A stretch of DNA of 64,000 nucleotides from CAWBRT01 sp963696525. Its GTDB lineage: Bacteria; Acidobacteriota; Terriglobia; Terriglobales; Acidobacteriaceae. The notes beneath the pieces are model-generated. The model was not told the DNA's origin, did not search any database, and saw nothing but the letters and a program-made list of their open reading frames with translations. The stretch spans positions 992,001-1,056,000 of the forward strand of contig CAVOKO010000012.1 of assembly GCA_963696525.1 (NCBI GenBank), written 5' to 3'. Each line of letters begins with the position of its first letter. The first letter of the stretch is position 1. The translations under genes were made by a program, and so were the position numbers. This document shows positions 8,632-18,619 of this stretch, in pieces.

Positions 8632-9099
8632 ATGGCGGAAGAAACCACTGCTCCCGGCCGCATACTTGCGCTCGACGTCGGCTCTAAAACAATCGGCTTG
8701 GCGGTCAGTGACGGGCTCGGCATCACCGCTCAAGGCTTGGAAACGATTCGTCGCCGGAACATGCGTTTTGACTTGGCCGCGCTGCATTCGGTGATCCGCC
8801 GCCATGGGGTTACCGAGCTGGTGGTCGGGCTGCCGCTGCGGCTCAGCGGCAAGGCGGGGACGCAAGCGGAAAAGGTCAGCGCCTTCGCCGAACAGCTTCG
8901 AGAAAAATTAAAGATTCCAGTTCGCCTGTGGGACGAGAGACTGACCTCGGCGCAGGCCAACCGCATCCTGAAGGAATCGGAAATCTCGATCCGCAAGCGC
9001 GCCGGAGCGGTCGATCGGCTGGCAGCGGTGTTGATTTTGCAGAATTTCATGGAGAACCGGCTGTCGATGTCAACCCGACGGGAGATAGAGGACGTCTAG
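8632..9099 (+). CDS. ruvX: RuvX/YqgF-family Holliday junction resolvase-like nuclease
   Basis: 155 residues, typical for YqgF. The RNase-H-like fold is marked by LALDVGSKTIGLAVSD (catalytic Asp15), 'ELVVGLPLRLSG', WDERLTS (catalytic Glu) and VDRLAAVLIL (catalytic Asp). In other bacteria the protein acts in pre-16S rRNA 5' maturation and as a putative Holliday-junction resolvase. An in-frame TTG 33 bases upstream is possible, but the family N-terminus fits the ATG. It is followed 50 bases later by mltG, a frequent neighbour in bacteria. Confidence 0.92.
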   Translation: MAEETTAPGRILALDVGSKTIGLAVSDGLGITAQGLETIRRRNMRFDLAALHSVIRRHGVTELVVGLPLRLSGKAGTQAEKVSAFAEQLREKLKIPVRLWDERLTSAQANRILKESEISIRKRAGAVDRLAAVLILQNFMENRLSMSTRREIEDV

Positions 9100-9149
9100 C
9101 AGGTGATTCCCGAGAGGGTGGCGCAAGAGGGCTCAACATAGACTGAAAC

Positions 9150-10139
9150 ATGCGCATATCTCTTAAGCTGGTTGTGCTGGCGATTGCAGGGATCGCCGCC
9201 TGGCTCGGATGGGCCCTGCTGATGCCGCTGGCTCCGGCGCACGAAACCTTCGTCCTTCTGCCTGCGGGTCTGCCCACCAGACAAATTGCCCGGCGGCTTG
9301 AAGCCGGCGGTGTCATCCGCAGCCGGCGTGCTTTTCTGCTGCTTCATTACGGCCATCGTTCGCGTACGCTGAAGGCCGGCGAGTACCGTTTCGACGGGCC
9401 TCGGAACGCAGTCCAGGTGTTCGGCAAGCTGGCGCGGGGCGAAATCTACACGCATACGGTGGTCATACCGGAGGGCTTCAACAGTTTTGAGGTGGCGCAG
9501 GCCATACAACAGGCAGGGTTGGGAACGGCGCAGGATTTCCTGTCGGCAACGCGGACGGAGGTGGGGCTGGTACGCGGCTTCGACCCGCAGGCAACGTCGC
9601 TCGAAGGCTACCTGTTTCCGGACACCTATCAATTCACCCGCACTCAGAGCCTGCATGACATGGTGCAGGTCATGGTGCGGCGTTTCGAGCAGGAGTCGCA
9701 GCAGATTGGATTGAGCGAAAACGTCCATGCCGTGGTCACCATGGCGTCCATTGTGGAAAAGGAAACGGCGGTGGATTCCGAACGCCCGCTGGTGGCTGGG
9801 GTTTATTACAACCGGCTGCAACGCCACATGGCACTTGCGGCAGACCCAACCGTCGTCTACGCGGCGCTGTTGAACCAAAGCTATCGCGGCGCCATCTACC
9901 AGAGCGATCTGCAGTTCGATTCCGCTTACAACACCTACAAGCATCCCGGCCTGCCGCCCGGACCGGTTGCCAATCCCGGAATCGCATCGCTCAAGGCCGC
10001 GATGAATCCGGGCCGCACGGATTATCTCTACTTCGTCGCCGATGGACGGGGCGGGCACCGCTTTACCAGCAGCTATGAGGAACATACTCGCAACGTGGCC
10101 GCATGGCGGCATTGGCAGCGGCAGAGCGTGAAGCGCTGA
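9150..10139 (+). CDS. mltG: endolytic murein transglycosylase MltG (YceG-like)
   Basis: 329 residues. One N-terminal membrane helix (about 5-25) anchors a periplasmic part with a LysM-like region and the catalytic domain. Diagnostic motifs are LEGYLFPDTY (151-160), ASIVEKET (199-206; its first Glu is the catalytic residue in E. coli MltG) and the later 'DSAYNTYKHPGLPPGPVANPG' region. It cleaves nascent glycan strands near the membrane and sets glycan length. It probably shares a transcript with ruvX, although TAGACT just before the ATG (9139-9144) could serve as a separate start. Confidence 0.95.
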   Translation: MRISLKLVVLAIAGIAAWLGWALLMPLAPAHETFVLLPAGLPTRQIARRLEAGGVIRSRRAFLLLHYGHRSRTLKAGEYRFDGPRNAVQVFGKLARGEIYTHTVVIPEGFNSFEVAQAIQQAGLGTAQDFLSATRTEVGLVRGFDPQATSLEGYLFPDTYQFTRTQSLHDMVQVMVRRFEQESQQIGLSENVHAVVTMASIVEKETAVDSERPLVAGVYYNRLQRHMALAADPTVVYAALLNQSYRGAIYQSDLQFDSAYNTYKHPGLPPGPVANPGIASLKAAMNPGRTDYLYFVADGRGGHRFTSSYEEHTRNVAAWRHWQRQSVKR

Positions 10140-10263
10140 TTTTTGAGTGGAGCGGCTGCCGCAGCCAGGTTCAGCTTTTTGGGAGACCGTGCCCACGGCA
10201 AATCCCGGGCAGCCGTTTATACTTAAGAGTGCACCGTCTGAGCAACTACGAAACCGGAAGGCC

Positions 10264-11220
10264 ATGAATCTGCACTCTCGAATACTTACGATTGCCGTGC
10301 TGGCTGCTTCGCTGATCTCCACCGGCTGTCTGTTCCACTCTCACAGGGTCGAGTCGAACCTCAGCCATGTCCCTTTGCAAGCGGCGAGCCAGCAGGAACT
10401 GGTGGACAAGTTGAGCACGCTCTCCAGTGCAATCCGAACCATGAACGCGTCGGTCGATATTTCCACCGCGGTGGGCGGAGCCAAAAAGGGCACGGTCACC
10501 GAGTACTCGGTGATCACCGGCTTTATCCTGGCCGAGAAGCCTTCCATGCTGCGCATGATCGGGCAATTCCCTATCGTGAGGAACCGGGCCTTTGACATGG
10601 TGAGCAATGCGCAAGGATTCGAATTATGGATTCCGGCGAAGAACCGGTTTATCATCGGTCCCAGCGAAGTGGGCACGACCTCCCCGAACCCCCTGGAAAA
10701 TCTTCGCCCGCAGATCATCCTGGATGCGCTTCTATTCCGCGCGGTGCAAAGCGATGAGATCGCGGTGCTGGAAGCAAGAGTTCAGGAGGTTTCGGAGGAG
10801 AATCCCAAGCAGCAGCATTCCAGGAAGAGGCTGACCCAGCCGAACTACGTTCTCGACCTGATCGCCAAGGACGCGCTTTCCGGCCAGTGGTATCTTGCGC
10901 GCAAGGTCTACTTCAACCGCGCCAACCTGCTGCCCTACCGCCAACTTGTCTTCAACAAGCAAGGAGAGGTCGCGACCGATGCCCACTACAACGACTACAA
11001 GGATTTCCAGAGCATTCCATTCCCGACGGGTATCCTGATCCAAAGGCCGCAGGAGGAGTACACGATCGGCCTCAAGGTCACCAAGCTCACTTTGAACGAA
11101 GCGCTCACGCCGGACCAGTTCCAGTTGGCTCAGCCCCCCGGAGCGCAAGTCATACGCCTGGACGGAAGCCAGGGGCAGGGCTCGACCTCGGCGACGCGTT
11201 CGGCGGAGGCAGAGCGCTAG
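10264..11220 (+). CDS. outer-membrane lipoprotein, DUF4292/LolA-LolB-like
   Basis: 318 residues. The signal sequence ends in a lipobox, LISTGC, with the lipidated cysteine at about residue 21. The mature part resembles the LolA/LolB-like beta-fold of DUF4292 proteins (for example 'SAIRTMNASVDIS' and 'PSMLRMIGQFPIVRNRAFDM'), thought to handle lipids or lipoproteins at the outer membrane. The start was chosen at the ATG with GGAAGG just upstream and a proper signal peptide; an in-frame start 117 bases earlier would bury it. TATACT at about 10217-10222 is a likely -10 box. The FtsX-type permease downstream suggests a shared envelope-transport role. Confidence 0.75.
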   Translation: MNLHSRILTIAVLAASLISTGCLFHSHRVESNLSHVPLQAASQQELVDKLSTLSSAIRTMNASVDISTAVGGAKKGTVTEYSVITGFILAEKPSMLRMIGQFPIVRNRAFDMVSNAQGFELWIPAKNRFIIGPSEVGTTSPNPLENLRPQIILDALLFRAVQSDEIAVLEARVQEVSEENPKQQHSRKRLTQPNYVLDLIAKDALSGQWYLARKVYFNRANLLPYRQLVFNKQGEVATDAHYNDYKDFQSIPFPTGILIQRPQEEYTIGLKVTKLTLNEALTPDQFQLAQPPGAQVIRLDGSQGQGSTSATRSAEAER

Positions 11221-11286
11221 CGTCTGTTCGTTGCAACAATGTGACGGCATGGCGGCGGTAGCTTTATTGCTTTATCCTCGAAGCGA

Positions 11287-12405
11287 ATGAATAAACTGGT
11301 AATTTCCAACCTGGTACATCGTCCCGTACGATCAGCAATCAGCATCGTGGCGATTGCGATCGAAGTTACTCTTATCCTGCTGATCGTGGGACTTTCGGTC
11401 GGCATCTTGCGCGATAGCGCCGAGCGCACCCGGGGAATTGGCGCCGACGTGATGGTTTCACCTCCCGGTTCTCAGTTTCTGACGGGGATCACCGGCGCTC
11501 CGGTTTCGATCAAGGTGGCGGACGTGCTGCGCACGGTCCAGCACGTAACCGCAGTGGCCCCGGTCGTCATGCAGGTGAATACCGCCGGGGCTATCGAGGT
11601 GATTTACGGCATTGACCTGACGCCCGGGTCGGCGAACAACTATAACAACGTGGGAACGCCATTTCATTACCTGGCCGGCGGTCCCTTCGAGGGGCCCGAC
11701 GACATATTGGTGGATGACTATTTCGCGACCCAGCAGCACGTGCAAGTCGGCCAGAAGCTGGAGTTGCTGAACCATCAGTTCCGGGTGAGCGGAATCGTCG
11801 AACACGGCAAGGGAGCACGCAAGTTCCTCCCCATCAAAACGCTTCAGGATCTGATCGGCGGCCAGGGCAAGGCTTCCATGTTCTACGTGCGGCTGGATAA
11901 CCCGGCGAATGCGGACGCCGTGGTCGCGGCGGTCAAGCAGATTCCGGGAATGGAGCGGTATTCGGTGCGCTCGCTCCGCGAATACATGTCGCTGATGACG
12001 CCGGGAAACCTGCCCGGATTCTCGACCTTTATCAACGTGGTGATCGGCGTAGCCGTGGTCATCGGGTTCATCGTGATCTTCCAATCGATGTACACGGCGG
12101 TGATGGAACGCACGCGCGAAATCGGAATTCTGAAATCGCTCGGCGCCAACAAGAGCTACATCGTCGGGGTGATCATTCGCGAGACGCTGGTGCTGGCCTT
12201 GGCCGGAATCGTGGTTGGGATACTGTTCAGCTTCGCGGCACGAGCCGGCATCCTGCACCGCTTTCCGCAGATGCGGGTGGTGATGGACGGCCTGTGGATT
12301 CTGCGCGCGGCCGGCATCGCCATCTGCGGCGCCATCCTGGGCGGAGTTTATCCGGCCTATAAGGCGGCGCAGAAAGACCCCATCGACGCGCTGGCGTACG
12401 AATGA
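11287..12405 (+). CDS. FtsX/MacB-type ABC transporter permease
   Basis: 372 residues. One N-terminal membrane helix (about 15-40) is followed by a long periplasmic MacB-like domain (about 45-235) and a C-terminal FtsX domain with three helices, including 'MERTREIGILKSLGANKSYI', the coupling-helix motif of this family. Such permeases move lipoproteins, lipids or peptides, or transmit mechanical signals rather than forming a channel. No ATPase subunit is adjacent in the window, which is unusual; it follows the DUF4292 lipoprotein by 66 bases. Confidence 0.87.
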   Translation: MNKLVISNLVHRPVRSAISIVAIAIEVTLILLIVGLSVGILRDSAERTRGIGADVMVSPPGSQFLTGITGAPVSIKVADVLRTVQHVTAVAPVVMQVNTAGAIEVIYGIDLTPGSANNYNNVGTPFHYLAGGPFEGPDDILVDDYFATQQHVQVGQKLELLNHQFRVSGIVEHGKGARKFLPIKTLQDLIGGQGKASMFYVRLDNPANADAVVAAVKQIPGMERYSVRSLREYMSLMTPGNLPGFSTFINVVIGVAVVIGFIVIFQSMYTAVMERTREIGILKSLGANKSYIVGVIIRETLVLALAGIVVGILFSFAARAGILHRFPQMRVVMDGLWILRAAGIAICGAILGGVYPAYKAAQKDPIDALAYE

Positions 12406-12535
12406 CAGGTATCGAGGCTTCAGCGCCAGCACGATTTCGGAATCAACGATTTTGGAATCGGGGTGTCCCGGAGCCGGGTTTCATTTGGATATTGCGTTCC
12501 GCAAGCTGGCCAGCTTGGAAGGCTGAAAGCAGCGG

Positions 12536-13867
12536 TTACGGCACCTCTCCGACGATTTGTCCGGTGGCCAGTTGCTCGCGCGCCTGTTGGCGCAACTTGG
12601 GCAGGTGGCGAGCGAACCAGAGGGTAGCCAGTAAGCATCCCAGGGCGCCGGTCGCCACGGTTCGCGGAGCGCCTAAATGTTGGGCGATAGCCCCGGCGAA
12701 GAACGAGCCGAACGGCATCATTCCCATGACCATCATTGAATAGACTGACATGACGCGTCCGCGCAGGCGGTCGGGCGATAGGGTCTGGACAAGGGTATTG
12801 GTGCAGGTCATCTGCAACATCATGAAGTAGCCGACCGGCACCATCAGCGCCACCGACGCCCAGAACCAGCGCGAGGCCGAAAACAGGATCAGCGCCGTAC
12901 CGAAGCCGGCGGCGGCGAAGGCCACCATGCGGCCAAGTCCGCGAACTCCGTGACGAGTAGCGACCGTCAGCGCACCGAGCACGGCTCCCACCCCGGTCGC
13001 GCCCATCAGTATGCCCAGTCCTCGCGCGCCACCGTGCAGAATGCGGTCGGCGAAGATAGGCATCAGAACACCGAATGGCAAGGCGACCAGGCTGATAAAC
13101 GCGAGCAGCAGCAGAGGCGCGAAAATGGGTCCGGTATTGCGGACAAATCGGAAGCCTTCGACCACGCGTTCCAGGGGAGAGGCGCTGGATTCCTCGCGCA
13201 CCACCGGGCGGAGCTTCATCAGCAGCAGCCCTGCAATCACCGCGATGTAGCTCACGGCGTTGACAAAAAAGCACCAGCCTTCGCCGATAGAGGCGACCAG
13301 CAGTCCGGCAATGGCGGGACCGATAATGCGCGCGCTGTTGAACATGGAAGAGTTCAGCCCAATGGCGCTCACCAGATCTTCGCGGCCCACCATGTCCATT
13401 AGAAACGTTTGCCGGGCCGGAATGTCGAAGGCGTTCACACAGCCAAGCAGGGCCGAGAGAGTAATGATTTCCCAGACCTTGATTCTGCCGGTCAGGGTGA
13501 GCCCCGCAAGCATGAAGGCCAGAACCATCGACGCGGCCTGGGTTCCGATTACCACCCGGTGGCGATTCCAGCGATCGGCCACGATGCCTCCCACAGGCCC
13601 CAGAAGAAGAATCGGGAATTGCGAGGAGAAGCCGACCACGCCGAGCAGAAGCGAAGAACCGGTTAGCTGGTAGATCAGCCAGGCTTGGGAGATGTTCTGC
13701 ATCCAGGTGCCGATCAGCGAAATAAGCTGTCCACTCATGAAGAGCTGGAAATTGCGGTGGGTGAGCGCACGGAATCCCATCGCCAGCCGCGAGCGCCGTG
13801 GCGTGAGCTCAACTTCCACCTCTGGCGGAAGTGGCGCTTTTCCTGCTCCTACATCTGCTTCAGGCAT
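12536..13867 (-). CDS. MFS exporter of the EntS-like (MFS_3) group
   Basis: 443 residues with about 12 membrane helices. The MFS_3 features include 'FMSGQLISLIGTWMQNISQAWLIYQLTG' around helix 1, 'GGIVADRWNRHRVVIGTQ' (the loop 2-3 signature), and 'NAFDIPARQTFLMDMV'. Relatives export siderophores, macrolides or other small molecules; the substrate is unknown here. The gene is alone on its strand and convergent with the permease gene. Confidence 0.88.
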   Translation of the reverse strand: MPEADVGAGKAPLPPEVEVELTPRRSRLAMGFRALTHRNFQLFMSGQLISLIGTWMQNISQAWLIYQLTGSSLLLGVVGFSSQFPILLLGPVGGIVADRWNRHRVVIGTQAASMVLAFMLAGLTLTGRIKVWEIITLSALLGCVNAFDIPARQTFLMDMVGREDLVSAIGLNSSMFNSARIIGPAIAGLLVASIGEGWCFFVNAVSYIAVIAGLLLMKLRPVVREESSASPLERVVEGFRFVRNTGPIFAPLLLLAFISLVALPFGVLMPIFADRILHGGARGLGILMGATGVGAVLGALTVATRHGVRGLGRMVAFAAAGFGTALILFSASRWFWASVALMVPVGYFMMLQMTCTNTLVQTLSPDRLRGRVMSVYSMMVMGMMPFGSFFAGAIAQHLGAPRTVATGALGCLLATLWFARHLPKLRQQAREQLATGQIVGEVP

Positions 13868-14191
13868 AGTTCCAGTGCTTTGATTGCTAACATCGTTGCT
13901 GGTGTTGTGTGTACCCAGTAAGCGGCCAGAGTGGAAACTCGCGGGTGCAAACGACGGCGGAAAAAGCGTCCGGAGCCGGCGGCTCAGGCACGCCGTCCGA
14001 ACTCACTTCACCTCACTTAATCGGAAACCGGTTTTAAATAACTTCTTGAAAGAGAGGCCGCCTGACAGGGAATGAAGCCATCGGCATGACCAGCACGTAG
14101 GTTTAGCATATCATGCAAATCACTGCCGAACGCACGCGCTACAGCAGCAGTTGTGGCGTGCGCCGGGAACCGAAACGGCGGAGGAGGCCGA
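13868..14191. other. intergenic region between divergent MFS and tartrate dehydratase genes
   Basis: 324 bases, no gene seen. GAGGAGG at 14181-14187 is the ribosome-binding site of the following gene. A TAGCATATCATG stretch near 14104-14115 is AT-rich and may be part of a promoter, but no clear -35 partner was found. Confidence 0.35.
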
Positions 14192-15360
14192 ATGAAGATC
14201 GTCGACATACGCGAAGCAACCAAGCCCATCCAATCGCCGATTCGTAATGCCTACATCGATTTCTCCAAGATGACGCTGAGCCTGGTCGCGGTCATCACCG
14301 ACGTGATTCGCGACGGCAAGCCGGTCGTCGGTTACGGCTTCAATTCCAATGGACGATACGGACAGGGAGCGTTGATCCGCGAGCGCTTTCGCCCACGGGT
14401 GCTCGAGGCCAAACCCGAGAGTCTGCTGGACGAGAGCGGCGAGCAATCTCGACCCCGCCAAGGTCTGGGCCTGCATGATGACCAACGAAAAGCCCGGCGG
14501 ACACGGCGAACGCTCGGTTGCCGTCGGCACCATCGACATGGCGGTTTGGGACGCGGTCGCCAAAATCGAAGGTAAGCCGCTGTTTCAGCTTCTCGCCGAC
14601 AGGTATGGCGATGGCAAGCCGAACCGGCGGGTCTTCGTCTACGCCGCCGGAGGCTACTACTATCCGGGAAAGGATCTCGAGGCGCTTAAGCAGGAGATGC
14701 TGAAGTATATCGATCGGGGTTACACCGTGGTGAAACAGAAGATCGGCGGGGCCGCGCTCGGCGAAGACCTGCGCCGCATCGAAGCTGTGCTTGGCATCCT
14801 CAAGCCTGGGCAGAGACTGGCGGTCGATGCCAATGGCCGCTTCGACCTGAAGACCGCCATCCAGTATGGCGAAGCTCTTTCCAAGTACAATCTCTTCTGG
14901 TACGAGGAGCCCGGCGATCCGCTCGATTACCAGCTCCAGGCCGAATTGGGCAAGCACTACGCGGGCAGCATGGCAACCGGGGAGAACCTGTTCTCCATGC
15001 AGGATGCCCGCAACCTGATTCGTTATGGCGGCATGCGCCGCGACCGCGACTGGCTGCAATTCGACTGCGCCCTCAGCTATGGGCTGGTGGAGTATCTGCG
15101 CACCCTGGAGATGCTGCGCGAGCACGGCTGGTCGCCCTCCCGTTGCATTCCTCATGGCGGACACCAGATGTCGTTGAACATCGCGGCCGGCTTGGGTCTT
15201 GGGCGGAAATGAGTCCTATCCGGACCTGTTCCAGCCCTACGGCGGCTTCCCGGATGGCGTGAAGGTGGAAAACGGCTGCATACTGATGCCGGAGCTGCCG
15301 GGCATCGGCTTTGAAGGCAAAGCGGACCTCTATGCGGAGATGAAAGCACTGAGCGCCTGA
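14192..15360 (+). CDS. tarD: D(-)-tartrate dehydratase, enolase superfamily; two single-base frameshifts
   Basis: Read through two shifts, the product is about 388 residues and matches the Bradyrhizobium TarD type along its length. Active-site segments are VVKQKIGG, LAVDANGRF (metal Asp), WYEEPGDP (metal Glu), ATGENLFS (metal Glu) and IPHGGHQMS (catalytic His). It would dehydrate D-tartrate to oxaloacetate. The first break is an extra base at about 14444 (after LLDESGE); the second is an extra G in the run at 15201-15203 (after GLGLG). Both sides of each break stay highly family-like, so these are recent mutations or sequence errors. The total length of 1169 bases equals 389 codons plus two extra bases. 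The ribosome-binding site is GAGGAGG. Confidence 0.85.
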
Positions 15361-15514
15361 TCCGGCCTCGGGCGATCTCCGGGCCATGATGGCCCCTCAA
15401 TCGGGCCAAGATTCCCAAAACGCAACCGCATAACGGCGCTCGAGAGCAAATCAGAGTAGCTCTTTCGCGCTGAAGTGCATCTCTTGGATAGATAGGATAG
15501 ACAGGAGGAACGCC

Positions 15515-16654
15515 TTGCGAATCGCGATCCTGCGGGAGGCCTCACCAGGGGAGAGCCGGGTGGCTTTGCTGCCCGATGCAGTGCGTAGCTTAGTCTCGAA
15601 GGGAATCGAGGTGATGGTCGAGGGCGGCAGCGGAAGCGCGGCTGGCTCGGCCGACGAAGATTACGCCCGGGCCGGAGCGACCGTTACCTCCGACCGAAAT
15701 ATGCTGATGGCTTCCGCCGACGTCATCCCGGTGGTGAACTGCCCCGACAGCAACGATCTCGGATTGCTCAAGCCCGGCGCGGTGATGGTCGGGTTCCTGC
15801 GTCCGCTGGACGATCCCGCGCCGTTGCAGCCGGCGATGGAACGGGGCGCGACCCTGTTCGCGATGGAGCTGGTGCCACGCATCACGCGAGCCCAGGCCAT
15901 GGACGCGCTTTCCTCGATGGCGACCGTCGCCGGTTACAAGGCCGTCATTTTGGCAGCCGCCCACCTGCCGCGTATGTTCCCGCTGCTGATGACGGCGGCC
16001 GGAACGGTGCCTCCCGCACACGTGCTGGTGCTGGGAGCCGGAGTGGCCGGCCTGCAGGCGATTGCGACCGCGCGCCGTCTCGGAGCCGTGGTTCACGGTT
16101 ATGACATCAGGGCTGCCGCCGGCGAACAGGTGCGATCGCTCGGCGCCAAGTTCCTGGAAGTTGACCTTGGTGGCATCGAGACCGAAGACAAAGGCGGCTA
16201 CGCCAAGGAACTCACGGAAGAGGCACTGGCGCGCGGCCGGGAATTAATCGCCAAGACCGCAGTCACCTCCGACGTGGTGATCACGACCGCACAGGTGCCT
16301 GGACGGCGCGCTCCCCGGCTGATGGATCGCGCTGCCATCGAGGGGATGCGGCTGGGCTCGGTGATCGTCGATCTGGCCGCGCCCGCCGGTGGAAACTGCG
16401 AACTGACCCAGCCTGGGGAGGAAGTTCATCACCGCGGCGTCACCATCCTCGGTCCGCTGAACCTTCCCGCAACCGTTCCCGTGCATGCCAGCCAGCTCTA
16501 TTCGAAGAACATCGGCAATTTCCTGCAACTGCTGGTTCGGGACGGCGTTCTGAACCTCGACATGAACGACCAAATCCTTCACGATTCCTGCGTTGCGCAC
16601 AAGGGCGAAATCGTCAACCAGCGAGTTGCCGAAACTTTGCACGCACGCGCTTAG
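15515..16654 (+). CDS. pntAA: proton-translocating NAD(P) transhydrogenase, subunit alpha part 1
   Basis: 379 residues, the NAD(H)-binding domain I. It shows 'RIAILREASPGESRVAL' at the N-terminus, the Rossmann motif VLGAGVAGLQAIATARRLGA (about 173-192), 'YDIRAAAGEQVRSLGA' and the 'GGYAKELTEE' mobile-loop region. It starts with TTG, supported by AGGAGG six bases upstream (15503-15508). The enzyme couples proton flow to hydride transfer between NADH and NADP+. The alpha chain is split into two genes (pntAA, pntAB), as in Rhodospirillum. Confidence 0.94.
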   Translation: MRIAILREASPGESRVALLPDAVRSLVSKGIEVMVEGGSGSAAGSADEDYARAGATVTSDRNMLMASADVIPVVNCPDSNDLGLLKPGAVMVGFLRPLDDPAPLQPAMERGATLFAMELVPRITRAQAMDALSSMATVAGYKAVILAAAHLPRMFPLLMTAAGTVPPAHVLVLGAGVAGLQAIATARRLGAVVHGYDIRAAAGEQVRSLGAKFLEVDLGGIETEDKGGYAKELTEEALARGRELIAKTAVTSDVVITTAQVPGRRAPRLMDRAAIEGMRLGSVIVDLAAPAGGNCELTQPGEEVHHRGVTILGPLNLPATVPVHASQLYSKNIGNFLQLLVRDGVLNLDMNDQILHDSCVAHKGEIVNQRVAETLHARA

Positions 16655-16777
16655 AACATCATCGCCGGGCTGTCACCCCAGCAAACGCCAAAACAATTGC
16701 CGGGGACGCCGAAATGCCCGGCCGCTCGATGGGCCAGCAGGCATCACCTCTCCCGTAATTGGGAAACAGGAGGCACT

Positions 16778-17086
16778 GTGAATCCAGCGGTACTGATCGC
16801 TTCGTTTTACGTTTTCGTACTTGCCGCTTTTCTCGGCTACCAGGTTATTTCCCGTGTACCCCCGTTGCTGCACACGCCGCTGATGTCGGCCACCAATGCT
16901 ATCTCCGGCATTTCGCTGATCGGTTCGATCGTGATCGCCGGAGCGCATCATACGCGGCTCAGCACCATGCTGGGCTTCATCGCGGTCACCACCGCGACGG
17001 TCAACGTAGTCGGCGGATTCGGGATCACCGACCGCATGCTGAAGATGTTTCAAAAGCGGCGGCAAGAGAAGGCGGTGCGGAAGTGA
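16778..17086 (+). CDS. pntAB: NAD(P) transhydrogenase, subunit alpha part 2 (membrane)
   Basis: 102 residues, the usual size. Three to four membrane helices are visible, with 'FLGYQVISRVPPLLHTPLMS' and 'TNAISGISLIGSIVIAG', hallmarks of the PntA membrane domain. The GTG start follows AGGAGG (16768-16773). Its TGA overlaps the GTG start of pntB by two bases, so the proton-channel subunits are translationally coupled. Confidence 0.94.
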   Translation: MNPAVLIASFYVFVLAAFLGYQVISRVPPLLHTPLMSATNAISGISLIGSIVIAGAHHTRLSTMLGFIAVTTATVNVVGGFGITDRMLKMFQKRRQEKAVRK

Positions 17087-18460
17087 GCCCGGCGAACTAC
17101 TTCATCGAAGCCACATATCTGATCGCGTCGGTTTTTTTCGTGCTCGGCCTGAAGGCGATGAGCCATCCCGAGACAGCGCGCCGCGGCATGTTCCTGGCGG
17201 AAGCGGGAATGCTGGCGGCCATCATCGGGACGCTGATGCATCAGCGAGATCGTCAGTTACGAATGGATCATCGCCGGCCTGGTGATCGGCTCGATTGTGG
17301 GCGCGCTGATGGCGATCTGGGTCCCCATGACCGCGATGCCGCAGCGGACCGCGCTGTCGCACGCATTCGGCGCGCTGGCCGCCGCCCTGGTGGGCATCGC
17401 CGAGTACAGCATTCACGGCGCGACCATGGGAAGCGTCACCCTGGGCGCACTCGGTCTGGAAGTCATGCTCGGCTCGCTGACGACCACCGGCAGCCTGATC
17501 GCGGCCGGCAAATTGCAGGGCTTTGTTCGCGGCACCCCCATACAGTTTAAGGGCCAGCATATTTTCAACCTGGCATTGTTCAGCGCCACTGTCGCGAGCT
17601 TTGTATATGTATTGCTGCACCCGGCGGCAGCCGCGGCTTTCTACTGGATGGTGGGCTTGGCGACCCTGTTCGGAGTGATGCTGGTCATCCCGATCGGCTC
17701 GGCTGACATGCCGGTGGTGATGTCACTGCTGAACTCCTATGCCGGCCTGGCCGCGGCCGCCACCGGCTTTGTGCTGTCGAACAATGTGCTGATTATCGCC
17801 GGCACGCTGGACGGGTTCTCGGGCCTCATCCTGTCGATACTGATGTGCCGCGCCATGAACCGGTCGATCGGCAACGTTCTGTTCGGCGGCTTCGGAGCGG
17901 TTGCGGCCGCCGCCGGCGATACGGGCGGCGTGATGCGCGAGATCAACCTGGAGGACGCAGCCGTCCAACTCGCCTATGCCAACCGAGTCATATTCGTTCC
18001 AGGGTACGGACTGGCAACGGCGCAGGCGCAGCACGCCGTGCGCGAACTCGGAGACCTGCTGGAGGGGCGGGGCGTCACCGTCAAGTACGCCATTCATCCA
18101 GTCGCCGGACGCATGCCGGGACACATGAATGTCCTGCTCGCCGAGGCCAACATCCCGTATTCGTCGCTCTACGAGATGGAGCAGATTAATCCGGAATTTC
18201 CTTCGACCGATGTCGCGGTCGTCATAGGGGCCAACGATGTGGTCAATCCCGATGCGCGCGACAACCCGAAGAGTCCGATCGCCGGCATGCCGATCCTGGA
18301 AGTCGATCGTGCCAAATCCGTTATCGTGCTGAAGCGGGGCCAGGGCCGCGGCTTCTCCGGACTGGAGAATCCGCTGTTCTACAAAGCGGTGACGACGATG
18401 CTCTATGGCGACGCCAAGGCTTCACTGACGCAACTGGCGCAGGCGGTTCAGCACGCCTGA
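17083..18460 (+). CDS. pntB: NAD(P) transhydrogenase subunit beta; one frameshift
   Basis: About 458 residues when read through one extra base at about 17241-17245 (after GTLMH, before EIVSYEWI). The length of 1378 bases is 459 codons plus one. The N-terminal half has about eight membrane helices, including 'GAATGFVLSNNVLIIAGTLDG'-type helices (domain II). The C-terminal half is the NADP(H)-binding domain III with 'VPGYGLATAQAQHAV', 'IHPVAGRMPGHMNVLLAEA', 'VIGANDVVNPDA' and 'GLENPLFY'. The loop before the last motif (KRGQGRGFSG) differs from the common KRSMxxGYAG form. The rest of the operon is intact. Confidence 0.92.
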
Positions 18461-18619
18461 TCGCGCCGGGCTCTCGTCTTGCGCCAACCACCGGCTGAAC
18501 ATTCAACTCTGGATTTCCGCCGCCGGCTAGCCTACGATGGCGTGCGGCAGCCAGTATCGATTGATCATCCCAGCAACGGCAAAACCGTCGCCGGGGATCC
18601 CGGGACGGCGCGAGGGATT

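Noticed and set aside
9096..10322. Antisense frame of 408 codons over mltG
   Set aside because: Shadow of mltG; no motif, no ribosome-binding site.
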